A DNA stretch of 64,000 nucleotides from Serratia ureilytica (GCF_013375155.1 NZ_JABXOF010000005.1:248001-312000); one strand, 5' to 3'; positions 34,946 to 44,777 are shown, counted from the first letter of the stretch. Made by a program: numbers and translations. The notes: generated from the letters alone by a model not told the origin.

Positions 34946-36607
34946 ATGCTGGCGCAATTAACCATCAGCAACTTTGCTATCGTTCGTGAGTTGGAAATTG
35001 ATTTTCAACCGGGCATGACGGCGATCACCGGTGAAACCGGCGCCGGCAAATCCATCGCCATCGATGCGCTGGGGCTGTGCCTCGGCAACCGCGCCGACGG
35101 CAACGTGGTTCGCCTGGGAGCCGCCCGTGCCGACATTTGCGCCCGCTTCTCGCTGGCGGACACCCCGTCCGCGCGCGCGTGGCTGGAGCAGAACCAGTTG
35201 GACGACAGCAACGAATGCCTGCTGCGCCGGGTGATCAACGCCGACGGCCGTTCGCGCGGCTTTATCAACGGCACCGCCGTGCCGCTGTCGCAGCTGCGTG
35301 AGCTGGGGCAACGCCTGATCCAAATCCACGGTCAACACGCCCATCAGCTGCTGCTCAAGCCGGAGCACCAAAAAGCGCTGCTCGACGCCTACGCCGACGA
35401 ACCCGCCCTGCTGGCGGCGATGAGCCAGGCCTACCAACGCTGGCATCAGAGCTGCCGCGAGCTGGCGCACCATCAGCAGCAGTCCATCGAGCGCGAAGCG
35501 CGCAAGCAGCTGCTGCAATACCAATTGAAAGAGCTGAACGAATTCGCGCCGCAGGCCGGCGAGTTCGAACAGACCGACGCCGAGTACAAGCGCCTGGCCA
35601 ACAGCGGCCAGCTGCTGACCCTCAGCCAGCAAACGCTGCAGCTGCTGGCCGACAGCGACGAGAACAACATGCTCAGCCAGCTTTACAGCGCCAAACACCT
35701 GCTGCTTGAGCTGGCCGGGCTGGACGATAAGCTCAGCGGTCTGCTGGACATGCTGGAAGAGGCCTCTATCCAGATCAGCGAAGCCAGCGACGAACTGCGC
35801 CATTACGCCGATCGCATGGATCTCGATCCCAATCGCCTGCACGAGCTGGAACAGCGCCTGTCGCGTCAAATCAGCCTGGCGCGCAAACACCAGGTCGCGC
35901 CGGAAGAGCTGCCGCAGCTGCATCAGCAGTTGCTGGATGAACAGCAGCTGCTGATGCAGCAGGAAAGCGACCATGAGCACCTGAACGAGGCGGTTACCCT
36001 GCATCACCAGCAGGCGCTAGCGCTGGCGGAACAGCTGCACCAGAAACGCCTGCACTACGCCGCCGAGCTGACCACGCTCATCACCGACAGCATGCAGGCA
36101 CTCTCCATGCCGCACGGCAAATTCAACATCGACGTGCGCTTCGAACCGCAGCACCTTAGCGCCGAAGGGGCCAGCCGCACCGAGTTCTGCGTCTCCACCA
36201 ACCCGGGGCAGCCGCTGCAGCCGCTGGCGAAGGTCGCCTCCGGCGGTGAGCTGTCGCGCATCGCGCTGGCCATTCAGGTGATCACCGCCCGCAAGATGGA
36301 AACTCCGGCGCTGATCTTCGATGAGGTGGACGTGGGCATCAGCGGCCCGACCGCCGCCATCGTCGGCCGTCTGCTGCGCCAGCTCGGCGAATCCACCCAG
36401 GTGATGTGCGTCACCCACCTGCCGCAGGTGGCTGGATGCGGGCATCAGCACCTGTTCGTCAGCAAGCAGACCGACGGCACGGTCACCGAAACCCAGATGG
36501 CACCGCTGGATAAACGCGCCCGGCTGCAGGAGCTGGCGCGCCTGCTCGGCGGCAGCGAAGTCACCCGCAATACGTTGGCGAACGCCAAAGAACTGCTGGC
36601 GGCATAA
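34946..36607 (+). CDS. recN: DNA repair protein RecN
   Basis: 553 residues from ATG 34946 ([20 protein letters not shown]), identical in length to E. coli, with AGGAAGG six bases upstream. Walker A is [17 protein letters not shown]; a long Gln-rich coiled coil follows, and the C-terminal ABC signature ([17 protein letters not shown]) and Walker B ([15 protein letters not shown]) complete an SMC-like ATPase for double-strand break repair. Three LexA boxes control it. Confidence 0.97.
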   Translation: MLAQLTISNFAIVRELEIDFQPGMTAITGETGAGKSIAIDALGLCLGNRADGNVVRLGAARADICARFSLADTPSARAWLEQNQLDDSNECLLRRVINADGRSRGFINGTAVPLSQLRELGQRLIQIHGQHAHQLLLKPEHQKALLDAYADEPALLAAMSQAYQRWHQSCRELAHHQQQSIEREARKQLLQYQLKELNEFAPQAGEFEQTDAEYKRLANSGQLLTLSQQTLQLLADSDENNMLSQLYSAKHLLLELAGLDDKLSGLLDMLEEASIQISEASDELRHYADRMDLDPNRLHELEQRLSRQISLARKHQVAPEELPQLHQQLLDEQQLLMQQESDHEHLNEAVTLHHQQALALAEQLHQKRLHYAAELTTLITDSMQALSMPHGKFNIDVRFEPQHLSAEGASRTEFCVSTNPGQPLQPLAKVASGGELSRIALAIQVITARKMETPALIFDEVDVGISGPTAAIVGRLLRQLGESTQVMCVTHLPQVAGCGHQHLFVSKQTDGTVTETQMAPLDKRARLQELARLLGGSEVTRNTLANAKELLAA

Positions 36608-36847
36608 AAAAGCTCAACTTTTTCACTTTCCTGCGGTCTGACAGTGACGCTGTTGGCCCGAGAAATATCTAAAGTGCGGCGCGGCGGTGATCCAAAGCCA
36701 TCTCAACAGCCTGAAAAAGGCCAAGCGCTTGAGGTGCTAAAGGAAAGCCAATGCGTCGCAACGTGAAAGATGAAGGGTATAAAGGTTTCCAACTGCCGCA
36801 AGGTCTATTATCATCGGCATCCTATGCCCTAAAGGAATGTGATTACT

Positions 36848-37186
36848 ATGCGCTGTAAAACGCTGACTGCCGCCGCTGTAGTTCTTGTGATGCTGACTGC
36901 AGGCTGTTCTACTTTTGAAAAGGTGGTTTATCGTCCTGACATCAACCAGGGGAACTACCTGACGTCGACCGACGTGGCGAAAATTCAGAAAGGGATGACC
37001 CAACAACAGGTCGCTTACACATTGGGCACCCCAATGCTGCAAGACCCGTTCGGAACTCAGACGTGGTTCTATGTGTTCCGCCAGCAGCCTGGCCATGAAG
37101 ATATCACCCAGCAGACGCTGACGCTGACCTTCGACAGCGCAGGCGTGTTGACCGACATCCAGAACAAACCGGCGCTGACCAAGTAA
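36848..37186 (+). CDS. bamE: BamE, outer-membrane assembly lipoprotein
   Basis: 112 residues from ATG 36848. A short signal peptide ends in the lipobox LTAGC (Cys near 19). The conserved BamE segment [24 protein letters not shown] and the GTPML-DPFG-TWFYVFR pattern follow. It is a small subunit of the BAM complex that inserts outer-membrane proteins. It shares a terminator with the convergent rnfH. Confidence 0.97.
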   Translation: MRCKTLTAAAVVLVMLTAGCSTFEKVVYRPDINQGNYLTSTDVAKIQKGMTQQQVAYTLGTPMLQDPFGTQTWFYVFRQQPGHEDITQQTLTLTFDSAGVLTDIQNKPALTK

Positions 37187-37280
37187 TCGGCGCTGACCGC
37201 TCTTCCGGCCCATGAGGGGGCATGGTGTTCCTCATGACAGTCGCAGGCTGCAACGCGGAAGAGAAAATCAGTTTCAGATA

Positions 37281-37315
37281 AAAAAATAAGGCGCTATAAG
37301 CGCCTTATTTTTTTG
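37281..37315. terminator. Bidirectional terminator between bamE and rnfH
   Basis: AATAAGGCGC, TATAA loop, GCGCCTTATT, then a T-run; an A-run precedes it. The stem overlaps the rnfH stop codon (37305-37307). Confidence 0.9.
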
Positions 37316-37589
37316 CCTTTTCTGCCCGTTGCCGGCGCAGCTCTTTCGGATCGGCGATCAGCGGCCGGTAAATCTCCACCCGGTCGCCATCGTTCAGCGT
37401 ATCGCCCAGCTTGGCCGGGCGGCTGTAGATGCCGATTTTATTGCTTTTAAGATCGATATCCTGGCGCAGCTCCAGCAGGCCTGAAGCCTGAATCGCCTGC
37501 TCGACGCTGCTGCCCTCGGCCAGCTTCACCTTGCGCAGGTACTGCCGCTCCGGCAAGGCGTACACCACCTCGACCTGGATGTCAGACAC
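37305..37589 (-). CDS. rnfH: RnfH/RatB-family ubiquitin-like protein
   Basis: 94 residues starting at GTG 37587-37589 ([17 protein letters not shown]). The family hallmarks [30 protein letters not shown] and [25 protein letters not shown] match E. coli RatB/PasI. It has a beta-grasp fold; the role is unclear. It overlaps the end of ratA by 8 nt. Although ratA-ratB has been described as a toxin-antitoxin pair, ratA is the conserved ubiquinone-binding COQ10 homologue, so this should not be read as a mobile toxin locus. Confidence 0.92.
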   Translation of the reverse strand: MSDIQVEVVYALPERQYLRKVKLAEGSSVEQAIQASGLLELRQDIDLKSNKIGIYSRPAKLGDTLNDGDRVEIYRPLIADPKELRRQRAEKAKK

Positions 37590-38016
37590 TGTAGACCTCT
37601 TTCGCCCGCTGGGTGAATGCCTGCACCATGCTGCCCGCCAGCTCTTTGAACACCTTGCCGAACGCCAGCTCAATCAGTTTGTTGGTGAACTCGAAGTCCA
37701 GGTGCAGCTCCACCTTGCAGGCCTCTTCGCTCAGCGGCGTGAACTGCCAGCCGCCCATCAGCTTGCGGAACGGACCATCGACCAGTTGCATATTGATGCT
37801 CTGGTTATCCAGCAGCGTATTGCGGGTGGTGAAGGTCTTGCTGATACCGGCCTTGGCGACGTCCACCGCGGCGGTCATCTCGTTGGAGGTAGCGTTAAGC
37901 ACCCGGCTGCCGGTGCAGCCTGGCAGAAAATCGGGATAAGAATGAACATCGTTAACCAACTGATACATCTGCTCGGCGCTGAACGGCACTAATGCAGACC
38001 GACTGATCTGGGGCAT
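37582..38016 (-). CDS. ratA: RatA/PasT, START-domain (COQ10-like) protein
   Basis: 144 residues from ATG 38014-38016 ([21 protein letters not shown]); 18 upstream codons of the open frame are not supported. The polyketide-cyclase/START fold is recognisable, with [18 protein letters not shown] and a C terminus [11 protein letters not shown]. coli RatA can inhibit 70S formation when overproduced and has been linked to persistence; family members bind ubiquinone. Divergent from smpB. Confidence 0.93.
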   Translation of the reverse strand: MPQISRSALVPFSAEQMYQLVNDVHSYPDFLPGCTGSRVLNATSNEMTAAVDVAKAGISKTFTTRNTLLDNQSINMQLVDGPFRKLMGGWQFTPLSEEACKVELHLDFEFTNKLIELAFGKVFKELAGSMVQAFTQRAKEVYSV

Positions 38017-38177
38017 ATCATTTCCTGTAAGACATAAAACGTACAGATAATACCATTTATCTGGCGGCAAACAAAAAATCTGCTAAGGGATGAGGGCACC
38101 AAAAATGCGAAAAATTGCGCAGGTGCTGAACGGGAAAGGATTTCTTTCGCTGAAGCATCCAGTATAATGAACGCACT

Positions 38178-38660
38178 ATGACAAAGAAAAAAGCACACAA
38201 ACCCGGTTCCGCCACCATTGCCCAAAACAAGCGCGCGCGTTTCGAATACTTCATTGAAGAAGAGTTCGAGGCGGGCCTGTCGCTGCAAGGGTGGGAAGTT
38301 AAATCGCTGCGTGCAGGCAAAGCCAACCTCAGCGACAGCTATGTGACGTTCCGTGACGGTGAAGCCTACCTGTTTGGCGCCACCATCACCCCGCTCAACG
38401 TGGCTTCGTCGCATGTGGTGTGCGATCCGACGCGTACCCGTAAACTGCTGCTGAACCGACGCGAGCTGGACACCCTGCTCGGCCGCGTCAACCGCGACGG
38501 TTACACCGTGGTGGCCTTGTCCCTGTATTGGAAAAATGCCTGGAGCAAGATCAAGATCGGCGTAGCCAAAGGCAAGAAAGAGCACGACAAACGCGATGAC
38601 ATCAAAGATCGCGAATGGCAGACGGCGAAAGCCCGTATCATGAAGCACGCCAATCGTTAA
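38178..38660 (+). CDS. smpB: SsrA-binding protein SmpB
   Basis: 160 residues, E. coli length. Features: [35 protein letters not shown]-type OB fold, KLLLNRREL, and a basic C-terminal tail ([18 protein letters not shown]) that mimics mRNA in the ribosome. It delivers tmRNA to stalled ribosomes and lies directly upstream of ssrA. Confidence 0.98.
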   Translation: MTKKKAHKPGSATIAQNKRARFEYFIEEEFEAGLSLQGWEVKSLRAGKANLSDSYVTFRDGEAYLFGATITPLNVASSHVVCDPTRTRKLLLNRRELDTLLGRVNRDGYTVVALSLYWKNAWSKIKIGVAKGKKEHDKRDDIKDREWQTAKARIMKHANR

Positions 38661-38689
38661 GCCGCTGGCTTATCGAGGTAAACTTCTGG

Positions 38690-38695
38690 TATACT
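38690..38695 (+). promoter_or_regulatory. -10 element of the ssrA promoter
   Basis: TATACT in CTGGTATACTGCAC, about 15 nt before the mature tmRNA 5' end; transcripts would carry a short 5' extension removed by RNase P. A clear -35 is not visible. Confidence 0.55.
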
Positions 38696-38709
38696 GCACA
38701 AAGTTACTT

Positions 38710-39073
38710 GGGGCTGATTCTGGATTCGACGGGATTTGCGAAGCCCTAGGAGCATGCCGAGGGGCGGTTGGCCTCGTAAAAAGCCGCAAAAAAATAGTCG
38801 CAAACGACGAAAACTACGCTTTAGCAGCTTAATACCCTGCTTAGAGCCCTCTCTCCCTAGCCTCCGCTCTTAGGACGGGGATCAAGAGAGGTCAAACCCA
38901 AAAGAGATCGCGTGGATGTCCTGCCTGGGGCTGAAGCGTTAAACTCAATCAGGCTAGTCTGTCAGTAGCGTGTCCATCCGCAGCTGGCCGGCGAATGTAA
39001 AGATTGGACTAAGCATGTAGTGCCGACGGTGTAGTAATTTCGGACGGGGGTTCAAATCCCCCCAGCTCCACCA
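38710..39073 (+). ncRNA. ssrA: tmRNA (SsrA)
   Basis: 364 nt, from GGGGCTGATTCTGGATTCGACGG to an encoded CCA. The sequence closely follows E. coli tmRNA throughout, including the acceptor ends (GGGGCTG and CAGCTCCACCA), the T-arm GTTCAAATCC and the pseudoknot stretches. The tag frame at 38800-38832 encodes ANDENYALAA, the standard gamma-proteobacterial degradation tag. With SmpB it rescues stalled ribosomes. The 3' end is a common island insertion point, but no integrase or direct repeat follows here. Confidence 0.98.
38800..38832 (+). CDS. tmRNA tag reading frame
   Basis: Resume codon GCA followed by AAC GAC GAA AAC TAC GCT TTA GCA GCT and TAA: peptide ANDENYALAA. It is translated only during trans-translation and lies inside ssrA. 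Confidence 0.95.
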   Translation, partial: ANDENYALAA

Positions 39074-39120
39074 AATACGTCGCCAGTGAACCAGATAGAC
39101 CCGGCGATAATAGCGAAAAA

Positions 39121-39155
39121 GCCCACAACTTCGGTTGCGGGCTTTTTTGTTTTTG
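39121..39155 (+). terminator. ssrA terminator
   Basis: GCCCACAAC, TTCG loop, GTTGCGGGC (one mismatch) and a long T-run, 48 nt past the tmRNA 3' end. Confidence 0.9.
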
Positions 39156-39206
39156 TCACATTCAGGGGGGAAGCCCCTTGGCCCGGGCTCCCCGGGCCGA
39201 TGCAGG

Positions 39207-40343
39207 CTAGTGATCCAAATAGAGGTAGTGCAGCCAGCTGGTCATGCGCAGCAGCACTTTGCGCATCACGGAGACGTGCTCGAAGTGCCCGGTATAGACC
39301 GCCGCCTGAGCGCTCACGCCGTCGGGCAGATGATCCAGATCCGGGTTGGCCGCCAGATCGATCATCACGTACACCCCTTCCCGGCCCGGCGTGGCGCTCA
39401 GGCCCTGCAGTGCGCCGCTGGCCTGGTAGCTGCCGTCCGGTATCGCCGGCAACACCCGGCTCACGGTGCCGCCATAAACCTGTCCCGGCAAACCGTTAAA
39501 CACCACTTCAGCCTGATCCCCCTGCGCCAAGCGCAGGATGGCGTTCTGGCGGAATACCGCCACCACCTGGCGCTTTTGCTGCGGGATAAAGATCATCACC
39601 GGTTTGAACGGCAAGCGCACCGCCGCCGTGCCCGGCCGCGCCAGCACCTGCGTGACATAGCCATCGCTCGGCGCACGCACCACCGTTTGTTCCAGGTTGT
39701 AACGCGCTTCGGCTATTTGCGATTTCAGGCTGGCTATCGTGGCGTCTTCGCCGTCATAGCGCCCGGACAACCGCGCCTGTTCCTGTTGGAACTGGGCTTT
39801 CGCCGCCTGCAGCGCGGCGGATTGCGCCTGATACTGCTGCTGCGCATGGCTGACGTCCTGCTCCGAAAACGGATTGACCGGCATGGCCGCCCCTTTCGCG
39901 TAGCGCTGGTAATCTTTACGGGCGCGATCAAACTCCACGTTAGCCCGCTGCACGTTGGCGGCGGACTCGCTAAGCGCTGCCCGACGCGTTCTGATCTCCG
40001 CCTCCGCCCCGGCCAGATCCGCTTCCAGCTTGGTGAGCCGCGCGCGGTAGCGACTGTCGTCGAGCCGGAACAGCACCTCGCCTTTGCGCAGCAGCACGTT
40101 GGTTTTCTCCGTCACCTCAACGATCATGCCCGAGACCTGCGGCACCATCGGCACCGACACGGCAATTTTCTGCGCCCGATCGCTGTACGGATGGTTGTAG
40201 TTCATCGTCAGAATCAAGGCGCCGACGATAAATATTCCGCCAAGCACCGCAGTCGGCACGGTCCATTTGTTGACCGGAATGCGGAACAGTTTAAATACGC
40301 CGTAGCTCAGCGCCACGTAGCTGAGAATAATGAGCAAATCCAT
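39207..40343 (-). CDS. yiaV: YiaV-type HlyD-family membrane-fusion protein
   Basis: 378 residues, the same length as E. coli YiaV and ending with the same [19 protein letters not shown]. An N-terminal hairpin ([15 protein letters not shown] and [14 protein letters not shown]) is followed by a barrel-sandwich half-motif ([16 protein letters not shown]) and a roughly 120-residue helical hairpin. The second lipoyl half-motif is [19 protein letters not shown]. It would act as the periplasmic adaptor of an efflux or secretion complex. No dedicated transporter lies beside it; the DUF3302 partner upstream is the only fixed companion. Confidence 0.88.
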   Translation of the reverse strand: MDLLIILSYVALSYGVFKLFRIPVNKWTVPTAVLGGIFIVGALILTMNYNHPYSDRAQKIAVSVPMVPQVSGMIVEVTEKTNVLLRKGEVLFRLDDSRYRARLTKLEADLAGAEAEIRTRRAALSESAANVQRANVEFDRARKDYQRYAKGAAMPVNPFSEQDVSHAQQQYQAQSAALQAAKAQFQQEQARLSGRYDGEDATIASLKSQIAEARYNLEQTVVRAPSDGYVTQVLARPGTAAVRLPFKPVMIFIPQQKRQVVAVFRQNAILRLAQGDQAEVVFNGLPGQVYGGTVSRVLPAIPDGSYQASGALQGLSATPGREGVYVMIDLAANPDLDHLPDGVSAQAAVYTGHFEHVSVMRKVLLRMTSWLHYLYLDH

Positions 40344-40352
40344 AGGCTACGC

Positions 40353-40697
40353 TCAACTTACCGTGGAGCCGGGAACCGCCGTCGGCTTTTCCTGCAGGCG
40401 TTGTAATTCCGCTTCGAGCAGTGCGATGCGCGCCTGCAGATCCGTTGAGGGTTCCGGCCTTTCACTCATGCCCCAGCCGCGTTCCGGCCGATAGAGCGTC
40501 GCCCAGATCCACAGCAGCGGCCAAATGGCGTGCAGCGTAAACAGGCTGACCCAACCGGCGACGTGAATCGCATCCTGATGCGGATGGCGGCGCTTCTTCG
40601 CCAGTAAATAAGGAATGTCATGAATAATAATGACGCCGTAGAATAATATCAGGAATACTGCGATCAGTACGCCTAAAGCAAAATAGTTAAGAAACAT
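40353..40697 (-). CDS. yiaW: YiaW-type DUF3302 inner-membrane protein
   Basis: 114 residues with two membrane helices (FALGVLIAVFLILFYGVIIIHDIPYL and VAGWVSLFTLHAIWPLLWIW) and a charged coiled-coil tail (LQARIALLEAELQRLQE). It matches the small DUF3302 protein encoded before yiaV in E. coli, 9 nt upstream. Probably a membrane partner of the adaptor; function otherwise unknown. Confidence 0.85.
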   Translation of the reverse strand: MFLNYFALGVLIAVFLILFYGVIIIHDIPYLLAKKRRHPHQDAIHVAGWVSLFTLHAIWPLLWIWATLYRPERGWGMSERPEPSTDLQARIALLEAELQRLQEKPTAVPGSTVS

Positions 40698-40735
40698 GTA
40701 AAGTCCTGGTTGAGAATAATGGAAATAAATAATCT

Positions 40736-41389
40736 CTATAGCGTGTTATATTGTCTGATATCGTTGGCGATGGTATCGATGGCATTCTTCACGTCGGTGA
40801 CTTTCAGCTGTGCTTTCTCATTATTAAGATTTTCCCCCGAAGCCTTACGCACCACTTTAATGACCGGCTGATTGGTCGCGGCATCGATAAACTCGCCTTC
40901 CATATAGACCGCGCTCTCCATAGTACGGTGCCCGGTGACGCTTTGCGTCGCGGCGATCAGCAGCGTGATTGGCAAGACTTCATAGACCTGCAGCCCTTTC
41001 TTCTGCGTGTCGATCGCCGTGATGGCGCCGCGGAAAATCAGGGTATGCTCGCGCGGCATGTCCACCAGCGTAAAATGGGTGCCCATCGCCTGCTTAAACT
41101 GCTGGTTGGTGTAATTCAGGATATTGTCGAGCGCGCGTTGGCTCACCATCTCGCTCGGTTTCGGCCGCGGGAAATAGATCATCGGTTGATACACCAGATA
41201 TTGATAACGGGAAAAATCGACGTTCTTGTCCTTCCAATATAAAACGTCTTTGCCGGACGCGGATTGACCTTTATTGATATCGTTATAATTGGTCAGAAAG
41301 GTCGAGTATTTTTCTTTTTCGGTCACGGCGGAAGAGCACGCGGCCAGTAATAACAGCGCAGGTAAAATAACCGCTCTTGTCACTTTCAT
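40736..41389 (-). CDS. DUF3313-type lipoprotein
   Basis: 217 residues from ATG 41387-41389. The signal peptide ILPALLLLAACSS has a lipobox Cys near residue 18. The mature part has YQYLVYQPMIYFPRPKPSEMVSQRALDNILNYTNQQFK and AVYMEGEFIDAATNQPVIKVVRK, resembling DUF3313 lipoproteins. The codon after the lipobox is Ser, not Asp, which favours outer-membrane sorting. It lies 38 nt upstream of yiaW and is probably in the same transcription unit. Function unknown. Confidence 0.8.
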   Translation of the reverse strand: MKVTRAVILPALLLLAACSSAVTEKEKYSTFLTNYNDINKGQSASGKDVLYWKDKNVDFSRYQYLVYQPMIYFPRPKPSEMVSQRALDNILNYTNQQFKQAMGTHFTLVDMPREHTLIFRGAITAIDTQKKGLQVYEVLPITLLIAATQSVTGHRTMESAVYMEGEFIDAATNQPVIKVVRKASGENLNNEKAQLKVTDVKNAIDTIANDIRQYNTL

Positions 41390-41452
41390 TGACGGATTTC
41401 TCTTTATTTTTGTGGGTATCAAATAATCAAATCGAATGATACCCACCCACCC

Positions 41453-42460
41453 GTGATAAGTCATATGACAATGCCGCCAAAGGTGTATATCATTTTTGAT
41501 ATACAAACTCATACGAGCCAGCCAGTGAAAGAGAAAGACTTCCGCATTGAAGAACTCAGGATTGTCCGCGTCATTGCCGAAACGGCGAGCGTCAGCAAAG
41601 CGGCGCAGCTGTTGGATATGCCGCAGTCTAACGTGTCGCGCGCCCTCACCGCGCTGGAGCGGCGGCTCGGACTGGAGCTGTTCCTGCGCGGCCCGCGCAC
41701 TCTGTCACTGACCGAGTTCGGCGAACAATTCTTGCGGCGCGCCTCGCAGTTGCTGAACGAGCATAGCGATCTGCTCGATATGGCCGGCACCTATAAGCGC
41801 AGCCTGAACGGCATGGTCACGCTCGGCGCGCCGATCGGCATCCACGCTTTCCTGGCCAGCTATTTGCTGCCGCCGCTGCTGCACGCTGCGCCGGCGCTGA
41901 CTGTCGATCTGGTAACCCGCAACCCCGACGAACGCGAGAAAAAATATGGCGCAGTATTCGACAGCGACTGCGATTTGCTGATCAGCTTTTTCCAGCCGCA
42001 AAACGAAAGCCTGATTGCCAGGCCCTTTACCCGTTTTCGCGTCGGGCTGTTCGCCGCGCCGGATTACATCGCCCGCTCGCCGCTGAATGAGCTGGATGAA
42101 CTGTCGCAGCATCGCTGCATTACCTTGCGCATGCTGGGCGGCATTCGCAATACCTGGAGCGGCTACAGTGCGCAGGGGGAGTTGGTGCAGGTCGAGATCA
42201 ACGGCGCCAGCGTCTGCGATAACATTCTGCCGGCGATCGAGCTGGCCAAACAGGGCCTGGGCATCGTCTACGCCCCGTATTATTCCGTCGCCGCCGAGCT
42301 CGATGCCGGCACGCTGCTGCCCTGCCTGGCGCGCGAGCGCGGCATCGATATGCAGGCCTACCTGATCTACCGCCGGCGCGGCGTGTTGCCGCACCGCGTG
42401 CAGGTGACGATGGACAGCATCATGGAAAGCGTCAAACTGCACGCACACCGGCTGATATAG
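41453..42460 (+). CDS. LysR-family regulator beside the yiaVW group
   Basis: LysR-type regulator with an N-terminal winged helix (RIVRVIAETASVSKAAQLLDMPQSNVSRALTALERRLG) and a substrate-binding C-terminal domain. Start uncertain: ATG codons at 41453, 41465 and 41471 and a GTG at 41525 are all possible, giving 311 to 335 residues; family alignment favours a start close to FRIEELRI. It is divergent from the DUF3313-yiaW-yiaV unit, only 63 bp apart, and probably regulates it. E. coli yiaV/yiaW also have a LysR neighbour (yiaU), so this may be its counterpart. Confidence 0.87.
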   Translation: MISHMTMPPKVYIIFDIQTHTSQPVKEKDFRIEELRIVRVIAETASVSKAAQLLDMPQSNVSRALTALERRLGLELFLRGPRTLSLTEFGEQFLRRASQLLNEHSDLLDMAGTYKRSLNGMVTLGAPIGIHAFLASYLLPPLLHAAPALTVDLVTRNPDEREKKYGAVFDSDCDLLISFFQPQNESLIARPFTRFRVGLFAAPDYIARSPLNELDELSQHRCITLRMLGGIRNTWSGYSAQGELVQVEINGASVCDNILPAIELAKQGLGIVYAPYYSVAAELDAGTLLPCLARERGIDMQAYLIYRRRGVLPHRVQVTMDSIMESVKLHAHRLI

Positions 42461-42466
42461 CCAAGA

Positions 42467-42491
42467 AAAACCCCGCCGCAGCGGGGTTTAA
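42467..42491 (+). terminator. Terminator after the LysR gene
   Basis: AAACCCCGC, CGCA loop, GCGGGGTTT, then TAA: a compact intrinsic terminator. Confidence 0.8.
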
Positions 42492-42515
42492 CGCATCACA
42501 TCGGCGCAAAATACC

Positions 42516-44177
42516 TCACCGCCCCTCTTTTTCCCCCAGGAAGAAATACCACAGCGGAATGGAAAGCAGCAGGGTGAACACCAGCGTATACAGCAGCACC
42601 ATCAGGCTCTGCATGATCACCATCTGCGCGCTCCAGTCACCGATCGGCAGCTGAAACTGTTCGACGGTGCCGCCGAGGATCGCCCGGCCCATCACGCAGC
42701 CGACCGCCACCGCCACTGTCGCCACCGCCGCGCGGAACTTGCGCACCTCGGCGCGGCGGGCGGCGGCTTCCGGCGTTTCGTCCCGAAGCCCTTGCCGCTG
42801 GCCGCGCCAGCGCCACACGTCCACCAGCAGCAACGCCGCGAGGCTCACGCCCATTACCGGCAGGCAATAACCCAGCGCCGCTGCTACCAGCAGCGTGACG
42901 GCGCGGGCAGGCAGAGAAAGCGCCAGCCAGGCGGCAACCAGGGTCTGCACCGGATGCTGCGCACCCGCCGCCGGGCGGCGCATCCACCACATGCGGTAAC
43001 CCAGCACGATCGTCAGGCACAGCCCGAGGCCGAACGCCGCCAGCAGCAGCTGATTCGGCAAGCCGAACAGAATGCCCATGTGGGCGTCGATGCCCCAGCG
43101 GGTCAGCTTGGCGATGAGCGGGAAGGTGTCGAACCGCACCTGGTCGACGACGGCGAAGCTTTGCGGCGCGATGGCAACCGCGTCCACCTGCGTCGGCCAG
43201 CTGCGATCCACTTCGGTCACCGTCCAGGCTTTGCCCTCGCCTTTCGGCTGGCGCAGCTCGACCTTAGCGGCGTCTATTCCGGCGGCGCGCGCGGCGTGCA
43301 GCGCCCGATCCCAATCGCCGTTCAGCGCATTGCTTTGCGCGGCAGGGCCCATCTTCATTCCAGGCATCATCCCGCGGTGCTCGGCGTGCGGATCGGCCGG
43401 CGTCTGCGGCGCATCGGCCTGCAGGCTGGTGTTGACCTGCGGCGTCAGCCAGCCCAGGTTGGCCCGCAGTGCGTCGATGTTGCCGCCGGCCCACTGCGAC
43501 CAGGTCAGCCCGGTAGCCGAGAAGAACAGCAGCCCGGCCAGCAGCGCCACGCCCAGCGTGATATGCCAATGGCGGCTGGCGGCGAAGCCCCCTTTTGCCT
43601 TTTTCAGCTTGCGCTTCGGCCGCGTCGCCAACCACAGCGCCACGCCGCCCAGCGCGGCCACCCACAGCCAGGAGGCCGCCAGCTCGCTGTAGTTGCGGCC
43701 CAGATCGCCAAGCAGCAGGCTGCTGTGCAGCTTGTCCAGCCAGGTGCGCAGCGGCAACACGCCGGAGGTGCCGTACACCGTCATATCGCCCTTGATCGCC
43801 AGGGTATAGGGATCGACAAACAGCGCACGTGACTCGGAAGCGCCCAGATCGGCACTCGCGAACTGTACGCGCGTGGTGTCCATTGCGCCGGGTGCCGGAC
43901 GCACGGCGTAAATGCGCGCCTCGTCACCCGCCGCACGGCGGGCAGCGGCGATCTGGTCAGCCAGCGATCTCGCCTGCCCGTGCGGCTCGGTGAAAAGCGC
44001 ATCGCGATACAGCGCCTCTTCAAGTTGCGGCGTCAACACATACAGCGTGCCGGTCAGTGCAGCGACCAGAATAAAAGGAGCGACCAGCAGGCCGATATAG
44101 AAATGCAGCCGTCTTATCAGGTTCAGCATCGCGCCACGCGGCGATGCGGCAGGTGGATTTTTGGTTATTGAAGACAT
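42516..44177 (-). CDS. PepSY-associated transmembrane protein
   Basis: 553 residues. Four or more membrane helices include LHFYIGLLVAPFILVAALTGTLYVL near the N terminus (the PepSY_TM signature), WLWVAALGGVALWL, ITLGVALLAGLLFF and a C-terminal group ending at LGEKEGR. A central soluble part holds PepSY sequence. It also holds a striking Met/His cluster (HAEHRGMMPGMKMGP, about residue 265) that suggests metal binding. Relatives are heme- or copper-linked membrane reductases or siderophore-reduction proteins. It forms an apparent unit with the upstream DUF2946 gene. Exact substrate unknown. Confidence 0.82.
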   Translation of the reverse strand: MSSITKNPPAASPRGAMLNLIRRLHFYIGLLVAPFILVAALTGTLYVLTPQLEEALYRDALFTEPHGQARSLADQIAAARRAAGDEARIYAVRPAPGAMDTTRVQFASADLGASESRALFVDPYTLAIKGDMTVYGTSGVLPLRTWLDKLHSSLLLGDLGRNYSELAASWLWVAALGGVALWLATRPKRKLKKAKGGFAASRHWHITLGVALLAGLLFFSATGLTWSQWAGGNIDALRANLGWLTPQVNTSLQADAPQTPADPHAEHRGMMPGMKMGPAAQSNALNGDWDRALHAARAAGIDAAKVELRQPKGEGKAWTVTEVDRSWPTQVDAVAIAPQSFAVVDQVRFDTFPLIAKLTRWGIDAHMGILFGLPNQLLLAAFGLGLCLTIVLGYRMWWMRRPAAGAQHPVQTLVAAWLALSLPARAVTLLVAAALGYCLPVMGVSLAALLLVDVWRWRGQRQGLRDETPEAAARRAEVRKFRAAVATVAVAVGCVMGRAILGGTVEQFQLPIGDWSAQMVIMQSLMVLLYTLVFTLLLSIPLWYFFLGEKEGR

Positions 44178-44248
44178 GGCCTTTCTCGTTTTTCAAACTG
44201 TGTGCGCAGGCAAACCGTCCGCAGCGATACGGACGGCGTTACCCATGA

Positions 44249-44665
44249 TCAAGCAATAGGGAAAAACGGTTGGCCGGGCGGCCCGCGCGGGCTCGGCCGC
44301 AGAGTAAGGCGCCGAAGGGGCGGAGAAACGATGCGCGGCGCGCAAGGCAGGCGCGCGATGCGCGTCATCAGCCACAGCAGCGGGACGAATGCCCACAGCA
44401 GCAGCGGCACGTGGATCAGCAGCTCGCAATAGCCGCAGAAAATCATCTCCGCAGGATCCATGCCGTGATGGCCGGCATGCTCGGCGGCGAGCATCGCCAT
44501 CCCGTGCATGTCGTGCGGCATGGCGGCGTCCGTTTGCATCATGCCGCCCATCATCGGGTGGTGCATCAGCGATTTCGACACCACCGGCGCCACAAACAGC
44601 AACAGCACCGCCATAATGGCGATGCAGGCGGTAAAGCGTTGCTGTAGCTGGCGTGACACTCTCAT
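44249..44665 (-). CDS. DUF2946 small membrane protein, Met/His-rich
   Basis: 138 residues. One N-terminal helix (FTACIAIMAVLLLFVAPVVS) is followed by a Met/His-rich periplasmic stretch (SLMHHPMMGGMMQTDAAMPHDMHGMAMLAAEHAGHHGM). A second helix (LLIHVPLLLWAFVPLLWL) follows a CGYC pair, then a Pro/Arg-rich tail. DUF2946 proteins are commonly found beside copper- or TonB-related genes. It lies 71 nt upstream of the PepSY gene on the same strand. Confidence 0.8.
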   Translation of the reverse strand: MRVSRQLQQRFTACIAIMAVLLLFVAPVVSKSLMHHPMMGGMMQTDAAMPHDMHGMAMLAAEHAGHHGMDPAEMIFCGYCELLIHVPLLLWAFVPLLWLMTRIARLPCAPRIVSPPLRRLTLRPSPRGPPGQPFFPIA

Positions 44666-44777
44666 CGCGGCGGCGAATTAACCCGGTCGGTGGCGAACAA
44701 GCGGCCAGTGTAACCCGCGATGCGCGATGAGGTGAAAGAAAAGTCAGGTTTGTCTTACGCGCCCCCGACGGCGGCGA

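Noticed and set aside
37305-38016. ratA-ratB as a mobile toxin-antitoxin system
   Set aside because: The pair is part of the conserved bamE-smpB neighbourhood. RatA is a START/COQ10-type protein, so it is core, not accessory.
39000-39200. Possible genomic island at the 3' end of ssrA
   Set aside because: The tmRNA gene is a frequent integration site, but no integrase, no direct repeat of the tmRNA 3' end and no change in gene type at the boundary were found; the next genes are yiaVW relatives.
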